Of a stretch of 64,000 nucleotides of DNA, positions 30,201-37,867 are shown one piece after another. The stretch is from Branchiostoma floridae. Taxonomy: Eukaryota > Chordata > Leptocardii > Amphioxiformes > Branchiostomatidae. The notes beneath the pieces were generated by a model. That model saw only the letters and a list, made by a program, of their open reading frames with translations. It had not been told where the DNA came from and searched no databases. Each line of letters opens with the position of its first letter. Positions within the stretch are counted from its first letter, which is position 1. The position numbers and the translations under genes were made by a program. The stretch spans positions 12,755,436 through 12,819,435 of the forward strand of contig NC_049995.1 of NCBI RefSeq assembly GCF_000003815.2. The letters run 5' to 3'.

Positions 30201-30258
30201 ACTTACCTGTGACAACAACCCGAAAGCTGGTCGGTACTGCGACACCATACAACAACAT
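17999..30258 (-). CDS. LamG-LamG-EGF(5)-TM receptor with tyrosine-motif tail, 14 coding exons, split by a LINE
   Basis: Exons (minus strand, 5' to 3'): 30207-30258, 28511-28758, 27786-27998, 27197-27429, 26664-26757, 26074-26215, 25073-25280, 24391-24629, 23655-23832, 23099-23301, 22253-22314 plus 20382-20406 (one exon cut by a LINE), 20125-20161, 19538-19703, 17999-18253. Every junction is GT/AG and in phase, and the total of 2355 bases gives 784 residues. Layout: signal peptide 1-29, laminin G 30-171, laminin G 172-396, five EGF-like repeats about 400-607, membrane helix about 619-641, cytoplasmic tail 642-784. It is probably a surface adhesion or recognition receptor. The set resembles neurexin/Crumbs-type ectodomains, but the tail lacks their PDZ-binding end and no orthologue is recognised. 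As sequenced the gene is interrupted. Confidence 0.8.
18335..18545. repeat. Interspersed repeat in the last intron
   Basis: GGCTATTTAACGTGGTCGAG, CACGGGACCCCCGTTTTACG and CCGGAAGACGTTTT resemble the right part of the insertion at 12151-12542 and the block at 30830-30950. The remaining intron sequence to 19016 holds nothing recognised. Confidence 0.4.
19017..19149. mobile_element. TAATCTCC-end MITE with exact 9-bp target duplication
   Basis: 133 bp from TAATCTCCAAGCAG to ATCTGCTTGGAGATTA, flanked on both sides by GAGATCAAT (19008-19016 and 19150-19158). A 9-bp target site suits the Mutator (MULE) superfamily. It lies in the last intron of the receptor gene. Confidence 0.85.
19299..19506. mobile_element. 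Foldback MITE (TTAGCCTCCTTCAC ends) beside a splice donor
   Basis: The left arm TTAGCCTCCTTCACAGGCGT then CTAGGGCCATGTCGGAA is the inverse of the right arm TTCCGCCATGGCACTAGAG and GGTGAAGGAGGCTAA. The flanks AGGTGCG and AGGTACG may be a 7-bp target duplication. The right end is 31 bases from the exon 13 donor. A relative lies at 52432-52643, and a single left end at about 22589. Confidence 0.7.
19538..19703 (-). CDS. LamG/EGF receptor exon 13 (cytoplasmic tail 1)
   Basis: Acceptor TTTTTGCATCATAG, donor GAG|GTTAGC (phase 0). Encodes residues 645-700 with EEPVYQSLNPPTTLD and VTYMGLQPPNRR. V-T-Y-M-G-L fits the ITIM consensus (I/V/L/S-x-Y-x-x-L/V/I), and Y-Q-S-L is a YxxL motif. Confidence 0.8.
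20125..20161 (-). CDS. LamG/EGF receptor exon 12 (second half of TM helix, 37 bp)
   Basis: Acceptor CTCCTTCCACCCAACAG, donor AGAA|GTAAGT. It encodes VLVVVVVIFRSQ, finishing the membrane helix and starting a basic cytoplasmic border (RSQKCRSR across the next junction). The length of 37 bases shifts phase 1 to phase 2, exactly what exon 13 needs. Confidence 0.8.
20407..22056 (+). CDS. LINE reverse transcriptase, C-terminal part of ORF2
   Basis: Open from the truncation point to TAA (about 549 codons). Reverse transcriptase blocks in order: NHLYSYLEVNNLLHSHQSGF, VVFLDVKRAFDTVWH (motif A), GVPQGSILGPLLFLLYLND, CFADDTSLY (catalytic ADD), then the thumb region. Near the end is a cysteine-histidine segment (CVCGASSETVQHYLLHC) typical of jockey/CR1-like elements. 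The endonuclease domain is absent because of the 5' truncation, so this copy cannot move on its own. Confidence 0.92.
   Translation, partial: VAKVMERLVHNHLYSYLEVNNLLHSHQSGFRKGDGTVLQLVRLVHDWAKSIDDPNTSCTAVVFLDVKRAFDTVWHQGLTYKLTRYGLGGPLLHWFHSYLTGRQQRVVINGVTSSWGSTAAGVPQGSILGPLLFLLYLNDLMSLPCRSSLNCFADDTSLYNSAKTVQEVAATTNIDLQLVSTWFLDWGLSLHPDKCKVVCIKSDRNNVQLPPIYLLGKIVEQVPFYSHLGVTIHQSLRWTEHVQVVTGKSRKLLGLLRKVSGKLGRQALETAYFALVRPKLEYASALLGDLASSASRLLEQVQYQAGLLVTGAMKGTPKSNLLQELEWDSLATRRQLNSLTIMYNMKNGPVPPHLQLLTPSTRGAQSTTRLQLRNNTHLHVPRCRTQTFKNSFIPFTSSLWNQLPQTVRDAQSLTDFKRVSKKHLLSTRHHQTYRRLGPRHSNIQAARLRMGWCQLNSTLYKMNIKSKHCVCGASSETVQHYLLHCPLYSDQRSKLTSTVERLVQQRPTVSLLLQGSPDHDAVTNRQLSEALCVYTISTKRFTSSRTSVQ
20407..22241 (+). 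mobile_element. 5'-truncated non-LTR retrotransposon with 11-bp target duplication
   Basis: Flanked by AGACAGACAAG at 20396-20406 and 22242-22252. It begins inside the reverse transcriptase and ends in a short 3' UTR with AATAAAGAAAGA. The 5' truncation, target duplication and open frame mark a target-primed insertion that looks young. It lies antisense inside exon 11 of the receptor gene. Confidence 0.9.
22315..22715. other. Intron 10, 3' part
   Basis: No gene. The polypyrimidine run before the exon 11 acceptor is on the minus strand at about 22316-22345. A stray TTAGCCTCCTTCACTG MITE end lies at 22589. Confidence 0.5.
22716..23080. mobile_element. Long inverted repeat (foldback element) containing the assembly gap
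   Basis: GCACAAGGTAGACTCCGTTG, AACGGGGCTGG and ACGTTGGCTGGGTTCTCTTG on the left recur in inverse order and strand on the right (22962-23075). The assembly gap falls in the loop. It lies in intron 10 and ends about 20 bases from the exon 10 donor. Confidence 0.75.
22861..22960. other. Assembly gap (100 N)
   Basis: A run of 100 undetermined bases; the round number suggests a placeholder length. Phase across it is consistent with the gap being intronic. Confidence 1.
23099..23301 (-). CDS. LamG/EGF receptor exon 10 (EGF-like 4 and 5)
   Basis: Acceptor GGTCCCTCTAG, donor C|GTGAGT (phase 1). Encodes residues 536-603: EGF 4 (SIGDFVCECKEGYEGKDC) and EGF 5 (IDHCKDNPCGTGIC, YNCTCPDDPTGAVPN). The sixth cysteine of EGF 5 is missing here and is supplied by exon 11. 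Confidence 0.9.
23398..23504. mobile_element. TAATCTCC-end MITE with exact 9-bp target duplication
   Basis: Starts CCATCTCCAAGCAGACC, ends CCATCTGCTTGGAGATTA, flanked by TTGATATTG at 23389-23397 and 23505-23513. It lies in intron 9 of the receptor gene. Confidence 0.8.
23655..23832 (-). CDS. LamG/EGF receptor exon 9 (EGF-like 3)
   Basis: Acceptor TCATTCCAG, donor AG|GTAACC (phase 2). Encodes residues 477-535: the last cysteine of EGF 2 (KGKNC), EGF 3 (NCYDFPCLNGAECIEL, NCSCAPGYKGVDC) and the start of EGF 4 (DCDECTEQCN). Confidence 0.9.
24025..24149. mobile_element. pogo/Tigger-like MITE, left-truncated
   Basis: GTGCAATTATCCGAATGGTG, CAACAAAGCGAAGTTA and the end AGCTTTTACTG followed by TA match 3652-3825. 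It lies in intron 8. Confidence 0.55.
24391..24629 (-). CDS. LamG/EGF receptor exon 8 (EGF-like 1 and 2)
   Basis: Acceptor GTTTTTCTTACAG, donor G|GTACGT (phase 1). Encodes residues 397-476: one cysteine-rich module (CTGEGQQCSMGVCECIRGYG) and an EGF repeat (DDCSPNPCQNGAVC, YNCTCTDRYKG) that closes in exon 9. Confidence 0.9.
25073..25280 (-). CDS. LamG/EGF receptor exon 7 (second laminin G, part 4)
   Basis: Acceptor GATCCCACCAG, donor AG|GTCAGT (phase 2). Encodes residues 328-396, with LYVGGFPDANSADLSSDIEV and FRGCLEELRFSSYS, the conserved LYVGG..F.GCL end of a laminin G domain. It is noticeably GC-rich against its introns. Confidence 0.9.
25310..25560. mobile_element. Diverged hairpin MITE in intron 7
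   Basis: GTATACTCAAGTATCTATTG, GGAGTTAGCTGTCCGAG and CTAGCATGTTATCTATTTG follow the order seen in the better-preserved element at 35138-35419. The termini are degraded. Confidence 0.4.
25770..25990 (-). mobile_element. SINE-like element (conserved central domain)
   Basis: CCATTTGTACACCTGGGCGG, then GAGAAAAGTCGTGTAAAGTG and CCTAAGGGCACAGG, are shared with 56203-56400 and, in inverse sense, 29745-29890. This central block is common in invertebrate and fish SINEs. Ends were not resolved. It lies in intron 6. Confidence 0.5.
26074..26215 (-). CDS. LamG/EGF receptor exon 6 (second laminin G, part 3)
   Basis: Acceptor CATCACTAG, donor G|GTAAGT (phase 1). Encodes residues 281-327, including FNDGEMQEVSVTRTGNMATL and VDGAGNIIARVTF, matching the laminin G 'W H.V.V.R....L.VDG' stretch. 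Confidence 0.9.
26664..26757 (-). CDS. LamG/EGF receptor exon 5 (second laminin G, part 2)
   Basis: 94 bases; acceptor TGTCTCCAG, donor AGG|GTAAGG. Encodes APDGVLFYFGGPAYLALYLE and GGALVLRLNTR, a classic laminin G core (FRT..GVLFY...YLALYLEGG). Residues 249-280. Confidence 0.9.
27197..27429 (-). CDS. LamG/EGF receptor exon 4 (second laminin G, part 1)
   Basis: Acceptor CCCTCCCACCCAG, donor AA|GTAAGG (phase 2). Encodes residues 172-248 with LNTQRLKAYPIVCIDFMR, a CVVC pair, and SFLEMKVDSTPRSNTIISIN leading into exon 5. Confidence 0.85.
27786..27998 (-). CDS. LamG/EGF receptor exon 3 (first laminin G, part 2)
   Basis: Acceptor TTGTCTCTTCCGTAG, donor AGG|GTAAAA, phase 0 at both ends. Encodes residues 101-171, with VTITNLRTLNANTGVIIDG and ILVGETQIGGYESIDQLR, completing the domain. 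Confidence 0.85.
28039..28219. mobile_element. TAATCTCC-end MITE with 9-bp target duplication
   Basis: 181 bp from TAATCTCTAAGCAGACC to GGATCTGCTTGGAGATTA, with flanks ACCAGCATC (28030-28038) and AACAGCATC (28220-28228), one mismatch. It lies in intron 2 of the receptor gene. Confidence 0.8.
28511..28758 (-). CDS. LamG/EGF receptor exon 2 (first laminin G, part 1)
   Basis: It follows a TTGTTGTTGTTCACAG acceptor and ends GAG|GTAATA. Encodes residues 18-100: signal peptide end, then a laminin G start with LEFTFRYCNNKGVLIYQQG and FFALGVNDQRLYIEASIDG, the usual beta-strand pattern of the fold. Confidence 0.85.
29081..29513. mobile_element. MITE with GAGGGTCTGCATG-type ends
   Basis: Begins GAGGGTCTTGATTTTG and ends CATGCAGACCCTC, flanked by ATTTAA and ATTCAA (6 bp, one mismatch). 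Inside are three copies of a unit containing TTTACCGTTAAGCGTTACC (29404-29490) and a poly-C run. A better copy is at 47965-48168. It lies in intron 1. Confidence 0.55.
29700..29900. mobile_element. SINE-like element in intron 1
   Basis: CATTCCACCCAGGTGTAAAA and CTGGGTACCTGACTTTGG are the inverse of the central block at 56220-56270. A B-box-like GGTTCGAATCC lies at 29766. Confidence 0.5.
30207..30258 (-). CDS. LamG/EGF receptor exon 1 (signal peptide start)
   Basis: ATG at 30258 opens 17 codons plus 1 base, to a CACAG|GTAAGT donor. It encodes MLLYGVAVPTSFRVVVT, the first part of the signal peptide. The leftover G joins exon 2 to make VLLVALVPQAKC, completing the hydrophobic core and cleavage region. 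This exon is too short for simple frame scans. The start was chosen because it is the only ATG that joins in phase with a good donor. Confidence 0.75.
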
Positions 30259-30400
30259 AGCTGGACGAGAAGTAAGTTAGGATATACCGAGAAGGCGAGA
30301 ACCGTTCGCAGCCACTTCCTTGTTGTACTTCGGTGACGTTAGACACCGGAAACGCCTATGCAATTACGTCATTATACCTGTGAGTTCGCCGAAAAAAAAG
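30259..30400 (-). promoter_or_regulatory. Putative promoter/5' UTR of the LamG/EGF receptor gene
   Basis: Just upstream of the ATG on the minus strand are ACAAGGAAGTGG (ETS-type), AACGTCACC and ATGACGTAAT (CRE/ATF half sites). No TATA box is convincing. The transcription start is unknown. Confidence 0.35.
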
Positions 30401-30789
30401 GAGTGCCTAGGAAGTTCAAAGGTTTTGAAAAACAAACTTTGACAGGGGGTGTTCAAGTATTTTTTTTAAATATTCTAAATAGTCACTTTAGCTGTACTGT
30501 GTTGTCTTTTTGCAAAATTTAAGGAAACTGAAATAATTGACGCCTTTTTTTATTCTATTTACAACCAAGGATTTACATACTCGCTATAGGGTGTGGTGTC
30601 GTCAAGTAAATAAATATTTGCCGTTGAATGTTGAACAGGCGAGTCCAAGTCCACGACGCAGAGGGGGTTTATTGGTTATTGGGTGGGCCGACTACTCTCT
30701 CTTCGCAGCCAGTGTCTGGAGCGAGCTGCGATTCGGCGCCACTCAGGTGACCTCAATACGACATGAATTTCCCCAGGTACGGCCATGAG

Positions 30790-31050
30790 ACGGGTTTGAA
30801 CCACTCTCATTGGGAAGGACCCCTACTCTGTTCGATAAGTGCGGTGGATTCTTTGAGGTGCTTGAGGTGTGGACCTCAATTTAACGTCGCATCTGAGAGA
30901 CCTTCCTATCCGAAGCTATGCACTCATTTTCACCTGAGAGAAGTGAGGAAGGTCAAAGGGCACAAAATCGGGATAAATCATCGGTTTCGAACCCGTTTCC
31001 TCTGAGGTCTGGGTGAAACACTTTACCGATTGCGCCACATGGTGCTACGT
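30790..31050 (-). mobile_element. tRNA-derived SINE
   Basis: The minus strand begins GGCGCAATCGGTAAAGTG (A-box-like) followed by CGGGTTCGAAACC (B-box). The plus-strand left part GACCTCAATTTAACGTCGC relates it to the repeats at 12151-12542 and 18335-18545, suggesting one SINE family with several subparts. Confidence 0.5.
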
Positions 31051-31877
31051 TTACCTCCATCGACAGTTATATCGTTTGCATAGGGTAAGAACACTACGAA
31101 GCCACGGGTTAGAAGTGTGCGTGGATGGTAACGGTAATTGATAAATTGCACTTATTACAACCATGTTTACTAAGCTGTAACGCAAACGTTTTCGTTCCAG
31201 ACAGTTGGATACTACAACTCAGAAATAAAGTCAGGCAATCAATTCAACACTTTACCGCTAGGCGTCGCCTCTGACATGGTACCTGCATGTGGTGAAGGTT
31301 GTATCTACGCTTGGTTATATATACCTAATTAACTGACATAAACAGGTCACAATATTGACAATCGAGTCATTTGCTACTTAGAAGAACTATGACGCTTTTG
31401 CATCAATTATGCTATTATGTTACATTTATCAGAGTCCTATAATGGAAAACACTAAAAATATAGATTGTCCTAATTCGTACAAGATTTTTTTATGTAGATC
31501 TCTGCCTACTGATACATGCATACTAAATATCATGGAGATTTGTTGTTACATTGTTCCGTTATGTTCCTTGGAAGATTTTGACAAGTATGTCCCTACAGTT
31601 CCAGAACAAGCTGCCAGAGGACCCAAACATACACCACTTCTTCCTTACATCACAAGCTATCTGCCATCAAAACAATCCATAAGACCATAGTATGTCCAGG
31701 TCAAAAGATACGAAAACGGAAGGTGCAGTCTAGTCACAAAGTCAAACACTAGAGAGCCCTAAACGAATCTTGACCTTCGTCTTCCCAACAACTACCTACA
31801 TACCGAAGATCACCGTAATACATCAGGAGTTTCTTGAGTTATGTTGATCACAAATATATTTCCATTTGATATATTAA
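31051..31877. other. Gene-free stretch
   Basis: No gene, RNA or clear repeat was recognised. Confidence 0.5.
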
Positions 31878-32825
31878 ATGAACCGTATAACTGTCAAAAC
31901 AAGAAACTAATTCGAGTCCCTTGAAAGTTTCACCGCCTGTTGATAAAGCAGGATTGGGAGATCCCAGATAGAATGACCTCTACCAGGCCTTCCTACGGGG
32001 GTGCTGGGATCGTAGAACTCGGAAAAAAAGGGAAATTGGCCAGGGGAGTCAGTCCACTCTAAGGTTAATATGTTTCCCATCCTACGCGGCCGGCCAACTC
32101 CTCTGGTAGCAAAATCCCCCTGGCAAATATTCTTCATTTAACAGCCAGTGTTTACATGAACCTTATAGCTGACACAACAAGATAGGTGTTCTGATTCCCT
32201 TAGAAAGTTCAACGCACCGTAAAACGGTAGGATTCTCAGATAGATGTCGTTTTAACAAGGAAGTCGGCTCTCCAAGAAGCTACTTAAATTGTGATTATTT
32301 TCCATATGTTTTACATGAACCTTATAGCTGCTACAACATGACGACTGATCTGATTCTCTTGGAAGTTTTACAACCTGGTAAAAAAAGCAGGATTGAGAAT
32401 TTTCAGAGAGATGTCGTTTTACAAGGAAGTCGGCTCTCCAAGAAGCTTCTTATATTGCGATTATTTTCCATATGTTTTACATTGATGAATCTTTATTGAC
32501 ATGACAAAAGTGTAGCGACTTGTTTTACATGAACCTTATAGCTGCAACAACAAGACAGCTGTTTCCCTTGGAAGTCCAACAGCCCCGTAAAAATCAGGAT
32601 AGGGAATTTTCAGATAGATGTCGTTTTAACAAGGAAGTCAACTGCCCAAGAAGCTACTTATATTTTGATTATTTTCCATATGTTTTACATGAACCTTATA
32701 GCTTCCACAATCAGACAGCTGATTCCTTTGGAAGTTTCACAGCTTGATAAAACGGCAGAGTGGGGAATTCTTAGATAGATGTCGTTTTAACAAGGAAGTC
32801 GGCTCCCCAAGAAGCTAGTTAAAAC
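31878..32825. repeat. About 160-bp tandem repeat, five diverged copies
   Basis: TTTTACATGAACCTTATAGC recurs near 32150, 32310, 32522 and 32685, each followed by GATAGATGTCGTTTTAACAA and GGAAGTCGGCTCTCCAAGAA. A more diverged copy starts at about 31878. A LINE-tail-like scrap (ATCTTTATTGACATGAC) interrupts the array at about 32488. Confidence 0.75.
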
Positions 32826-34400
32826 TGGGCCCCGAGGCAGAGAGCCTGCCTAGCAACTGAGCTACCGAAAGGTGCCGTGCGTCAGCGTTGTCTGGGACAA
32901 CCGTTTCAGAACTCAGAGAACGCGCACAAAACCGCAGGATGAAAGAGACAGCCTGAGGACAAAGCTCATTGAGATTCTAACTTGATTTCGCAACATAAAT
33001 GGTAAAATTATCCATGAAAAAGGAGGAAAGACAGCCTGGATTTCAAAGCCCAGAGCAGTGATCCGAACGACCATGAAAACAAAAAGAAAGATATCAGAAG
33101 AATCTATACCCTTTTATAACAAGGTACTCTTAACATTTAGCTTCCTGTTTTCAAGCCTAGTGTTCACGTTTCCTAACATGCATGTCTGTTTGGCCGTCCC
33201 TCGGGCATTTCCTATGTCTTCCGATCTAGTGCATAAACCATTTCATTCCATTTGACTCGCATCCCGCTTGAAACAGACACTGCAGTTCAAACTTTCGGAG
33301 GTTTTTATATATAGTCGCTGGTTGTAGGACATTTCAAAACATCAGCAAAGATACTGGCAATTGTGTTAAACATGATCAAGGAATGAACATGTCGCCAATC
33401 AGAGAGTCTCTCCCAACCAACCAAGGAGTAAAGAGTAAGAAGAACCTCTTTGAGAGGTTTTGTTGATATTAGCATGTTGCTAGAGCGCATCACCTCTCTG
33501 TCCTGTCTACTTTGTTGATCGATTAAAAAAAAACATCAGCGAAAAGACGAGTGGTCGAAGCTGCTTGGAGGAAAGTAGAATACTGCTATGCTAGAGGCAT
33601 GTATGGCCAATGAACTGTGGAAAATTACATAGCTTGTTAAATGGTGCAGTAGAAATGGTCAATGGTGCGAAAGGTGGTCCGAGCAAAAGCATCAATGTAT
33701 CGCTACCGGTCCAGGAAAGAATGGCTCTCATTATAATCTTCCGGTTATTGGCTACATGGCTATGTCTGAGCTATGGAAGGTTAGCCCTGATAACGGAAGT
33801 CGTAATAAACTGATAAAACAGGAAGGTTAGCCTGATTAAATCTCGCTTATGTTTTGTTAACCTCCTTGCTTATACTATTATAGTTATAGCAGCCCACCCA
33901 ACATCCGACCGGCCTCCTAGGAGGGGCCAGTTACAGCCCCAGACAGTTTGTGATACACAGACCACAGGGAAGTCGACTGACTATCATTCTCTGGAGAATA
34001 TGGGATTTTTTAAGTAAAAGAAGTTTTCAGAATTGTTTTTCTTTGCCCCATGATGAACCGAAGAGTTTTGGTGCGAATGTGTAAAAAGTCAACTTACAGT
34101 GGCACACAGACAGCAATGGTACGCGAGGGCTGCTCAATTCAGATTTCCTCTTTCATACTCCTAGATTATTGCAGGAAACTAAAATTGCACATACATATAC
34201 ATGTATATATCTGTAACGTTCACATGCCTATTTTTATTTTATCTGAACCCTTAATTAGCAGTTTCATTTGACAGTTGGATGACTTCGGGATGTTTTGAAG
34301 TATACGACATCGGAGGCAGCTGATTTCAGAATAGCCCCAACGTTTCCGTTAAACAAATGTCATAGATTTAGAGGACTGAAACATGAGCACACTTTCTAGT
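32826..34400. other. Gene-free stretch
   Basis: Only short open frames with no family resemblance or conserved splice context. Confidence 0.5.
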
Positions 34401-34433
34401 AGCACACAAGAGCTGACATCATCATCATCATCA

Positions 34434-34612
34434 TCACCATCGCGGGCTGCTTGCCCGGACCAAGTCCACTCTCTCCTTACAGACGTCTCTGTCCCTCATA
34501 GCGTTCTCTAAGTCCTCAACCCGCAACCCCACATCACGAGCAAGCTGGTCTATGTATGTTAGTCGAGGTCGCCCCGCATGTGCATACCCGTGTGTTGGCT
34601 TCCACAAGGGCT
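34434..34612 (-). mobile_element. C-terminal fragment of a non-LTR retrotransposon
   Basis: The minus strand reads GRPRLTYIDQLARDVGLRVE and DLENAMRDRDVCKERVDLVR followed by a stop and a (GAT)n tail at 34410-34433. This is the familiar C-terminus of one common LINE type. It is a 5'-truncated remnant. Confidence 0.75.
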
Positions 34613-34724
34613 GACAGTTTCTCTTTACATCCGTCTCTTTGACTTCTACAGCAACAGTTTCTTTCCCCGGACTGTCTAACCATGGAACTCTCGATTACAA
34701 CTGTTTCTCTCGTTTGTTACCTTC

Positions 34725-34960
34725 GCCATGGAGGTTATATTTTGGGTAGCGTGTGTATGTTTGTATGTTTGTACATGTACATGTAGAAGACCAGCATGAC
34801 TCAAGAACGCCTGGATAGATTATATTAATATTCGGTGTATTGTTGAGACGTAAAAACGATTAGATTTTGGGCCCCCTAGCGGCCAGTTACGATACTGCAG
34901 CGGAACTTCCTCGTTTGATATTTCGAGGACATTCTGGACATGCTGCGGCTATGATTTTTT
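34725..34960. repeat. Interspersed repeat (ACTCAAGAACG..CCCCCTAGCGGC)
   Basis: GACTCAAGAACGCCTGGATA, GATTAGATTTTGGG and CCCCCTAGCGGCC recur in the same order at 52990-53100 and, weakly, at 59050-59190. Confidence 0.5.
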
Positions 34961-35137
34961 AAGTCGTGGATAGCTCTTGATGCCGAGAGTAAGTGGTATA
35001 TGTTTTGGCCTCCTTTGTTTGTTTTATTTCGATATCTATTAGTGTTACACTGGTGTGTACAATATATTTAACGTTCAAGCCATCAAAACCAATGTTCACC
35101 GCTATCTCCTAGCATAACAATTTCTACCATTCATTAA

Positions 35138-35419
35138 AGGTGGGGTCACACATGCGTATATATTCAAGTCCGTTTGAGGTGCGTATGAAGCTCTTAGTCT
35201 CTTAGTACAAATTGGACAAATATAGATGCATAACATACCAGATGAGTTAGCTGACCGAGAAGTATGGTTAGCGACCCAGCTAACTCGTCGGACATGTTAC
35301 CTGTTTACGTTTGTCCAATTTCTATTATTTTTCCAACGACCTGTGGGGCCTGGTGGAGGCAAATACTCCCATGCGCGCCTCATACGGACTTAAATATATA
35401 CGCAGGTGTGACCCCACCT
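35138..35419. mobile_element. Hairpin MITE (AGGTGGGGTCACAC ends) at a TTAA-like site
   Basis: The left arm AGGTGGGGTCACACATGCG then TATATTCAAGTCCGTTTGAG is the inverse of the right arm CTCATACGGACTTAAATATA then CAGGTGTGACCCCACCT. The flanks are TTAA and TTAC. Inner inverted phrases (AGTTAGCTGACC, GCTAACTCGTCGG) continue the stem. Confidence 0.8.
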
Positions 35420-35423
35420 TTAC

Positions 35424-36495
35424 TTAGTTTACTGCCTAGATGTTGTTAAATGGTTTTGTATTGATGAACAGACCCGTTAAAAAGGCCACTAGGGTTGAGT
35501 AAGGTGGTGTGAGTTGAATTCAGATAGTCGTGAATACGCAGTGTATTCACCATGAAATCTTTGTTAACTGGTGTCCCATAGTCTTCTAGAAGAATGGAAC
35601 TTGAAATAGTTCAATGAGATATGTGTTATTTCACAAATGCAATTACAGCATCAGTGTCTGTAACTATATAGCCCTCCGGCGTACCAAAACCAGCTACGCA
35701 GGCTCGCGGCGCGTCAGCAGCTGGTTATGTCACATCTGTCATACCTAACCTTTGCACATTTATCTGCAAGTATTCTTTAAAACTATCCGGCGAAGATGCC
35801 CCTACAGTGCTTGCTGATAATTAATAATTGCACCCAATGATAGTTTGAAATATCTTAAAGTGGGTAAATGTGATTTTTCATTGAATACCCCTCACACATA
35901 TGAATGCCCTTCACACATATATGAATCCCATGATGTTCTTGCATAAGTTCACTCTGTTATTATGTGAAACCAAGGACATTCTGATAGAACGTCATAGAAC
36001 GTCCTTGGTAAAACATTGCGTGGGGTTTTTTTTTTCTATTTTTGTTATAACTGTATGAAACTGCAAATTGAGGTACATTGCTATTGACGATTCTTTCTGA
36101 AATGCGCTTATAGCTAATGATTGCCATTTTAAAAATGTCTTAAGTTGCTAAAAAATATAATCGAATTTCAAAACAAATTATTTATTTCATTGCTGACGTC
36201 ATTCCTGACGTCACCTGCAGCTGGTGTGTAACGCCGAAGGGTGGTTATACCCTTTACCGGCTATACAGGTATAGGGTCGTTTCTTTTTCTGAGGTAGGTG
36301 ATGAAAGGTAATTTGTAAAGTGACCTTTTTAAGGAGACTGACATTTTCTTATCGAGGAAATTCCAAATTTCTTCAATAGACCAGAGGAGATTTGATTATT
36401 TCGGTTTATTTCCGTAAAATATGTTCAAATTGGCGAAACGGAAGGTACTTCCTGATCTGCTACCAGATCGTACTTCGGAGATAATCGCTGATTTA
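35424..36495. other. Gene-free stretch
   Basis: AT-rich; an ACGTCATTCCTGACGTCA palindrome-like pair lies at 36195. No gene was seen. Confidence 0.5.
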
Positions 36496-36950
36496 CGAGA
36501 GAGACAGAGAGAGAGAGAGAGAGAGACAGAGAAAGAGACAGAGAGAGAGAGAGAGAGTAAGAGAGAGAGAGAAAGAGACAGACAGACAGAGACAGAGACA
36601 GAGAGCAAGCGAGAGGGAGAGAGAGGGGGAGAGAGGGGGAGAGAGAGAGAGAAATATATAGAGAAAAGAGATGTAGGAGATAATCTACGAGAGAGAGAGA
36701 GAGACAGAGAGAGAGAAAGGAATATAGATATAGATAGATAGATATAGAGATGATAGATAGAGAGAGACAGAGAAATGTAGATATTGATATGCAGACATTA
36801 GGCAGATAGACATATATAGATATAGATATGGATTGCTTGATAGCTTGCAAGATAGATAGATAGATAAGCAGATAGCGAGCTATAATGCCTATATAAATCG
36901 ATACAGATGAATAAATAGATAGATTGATAGATATAGAGCTTTCCACGCTG
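36496..36950. repeat. (GAGA)n and (GATA)n microsatellites
   Basis: About 220 bases of GA-rich simple repeat grading into GATA/TAGA repeat. Open frames here on both strands are low-complexity artefacts. Confidence 0.95.
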
Positions 36951-37329
36951 CCATGCTGAATTCTAACCATAGTTGATAGCAGAGAAATGGAATCAACACT
37001 GCCACGGTTTCGGCTAGCTGAACATTGATCAACCTAATCAAGAAACGCTGTCTATTAATCAGCAACGTACTCTGTCAATTAGAACCACTTGACAAAACGT
37101 AAGTTTACTGGTGGTTGAACCGAATAAGCTCTAATGTTATTCCAGCCTAACATAAGTGTTGTGGCATATTCAATTTGTTTTCATTCAACGAACGAGAATT
37201 GACACTTTCAGCAAAACACTTGTTCATTACATTATTAGGTAAGAGGTTGTTGACCTCACACACTTTCCTTCAGCATTTGAGGGACACATTTGCGATGCTA
37301 TTGTTAACAGGGTGGTCAATTCAGAATGG

Positions 37330-37610
37330 CGTTGTGTGTGGCGTAAGTGGTAGGGTGGCGGGAACCTAGACGTAACGCTAGTTTACCTTTTTCCACGAAG
37401 TGACCTTTATCCGTTCTCTTCAAAAACAGCACATTTCGCAGTATTAACTCTGCGGAGTGTGGTTTCAGATTTGCAATATTTTCAAATGTTCCAATTTTCC
37501 AACCGTCCGTAGACTTCATATTCCTAAATAAGCTTTTCTTACAGACATCGGATATAGGTTACCCTCGGATAAAGGTGAACTAGCGGTTACGGTTTCAGAA
37601 ACTGGCACGG
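37330..37610. repeat. Interspersed repeat related to 47332-47690
   Basis: GACCTTTATCCG, TTTGCAATATTTTCAAATG, CAACCGTCCGTAGACTT and GATATAGGTTACCC appear in the same order as in the 47.3-47.7 kb dimer. Confidence 0.45.
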
Positions 37611-37867
37611 TGGTATACGTTTGCAAAAGACTTTTGCAAAGCCGATAGAGTAAATGCTACAGTGGCATGGAGCCAAGATGATTTAGCGAAGTTTAAAACA
37701 TTTCTTTTATGTTCGGCGGTTACCATTTAAAAAGGTCAATGATATTTCGTTAAAACCTAGACGTTAAGTATATCTTCACGTTCGTTCAACCGACTAATGT
37801 TCTGTGACGTAGACAGTTCTTAACTACTTACAATATATCAGCCTTAGTGTATGAAATTCCAAGAAAG

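Noticed and set aside
36396-36970. Ser/Leu- and Arg/Glu-rich frames on both strands
   Set aside because: Translation of GAGA and GATA microsatellites.
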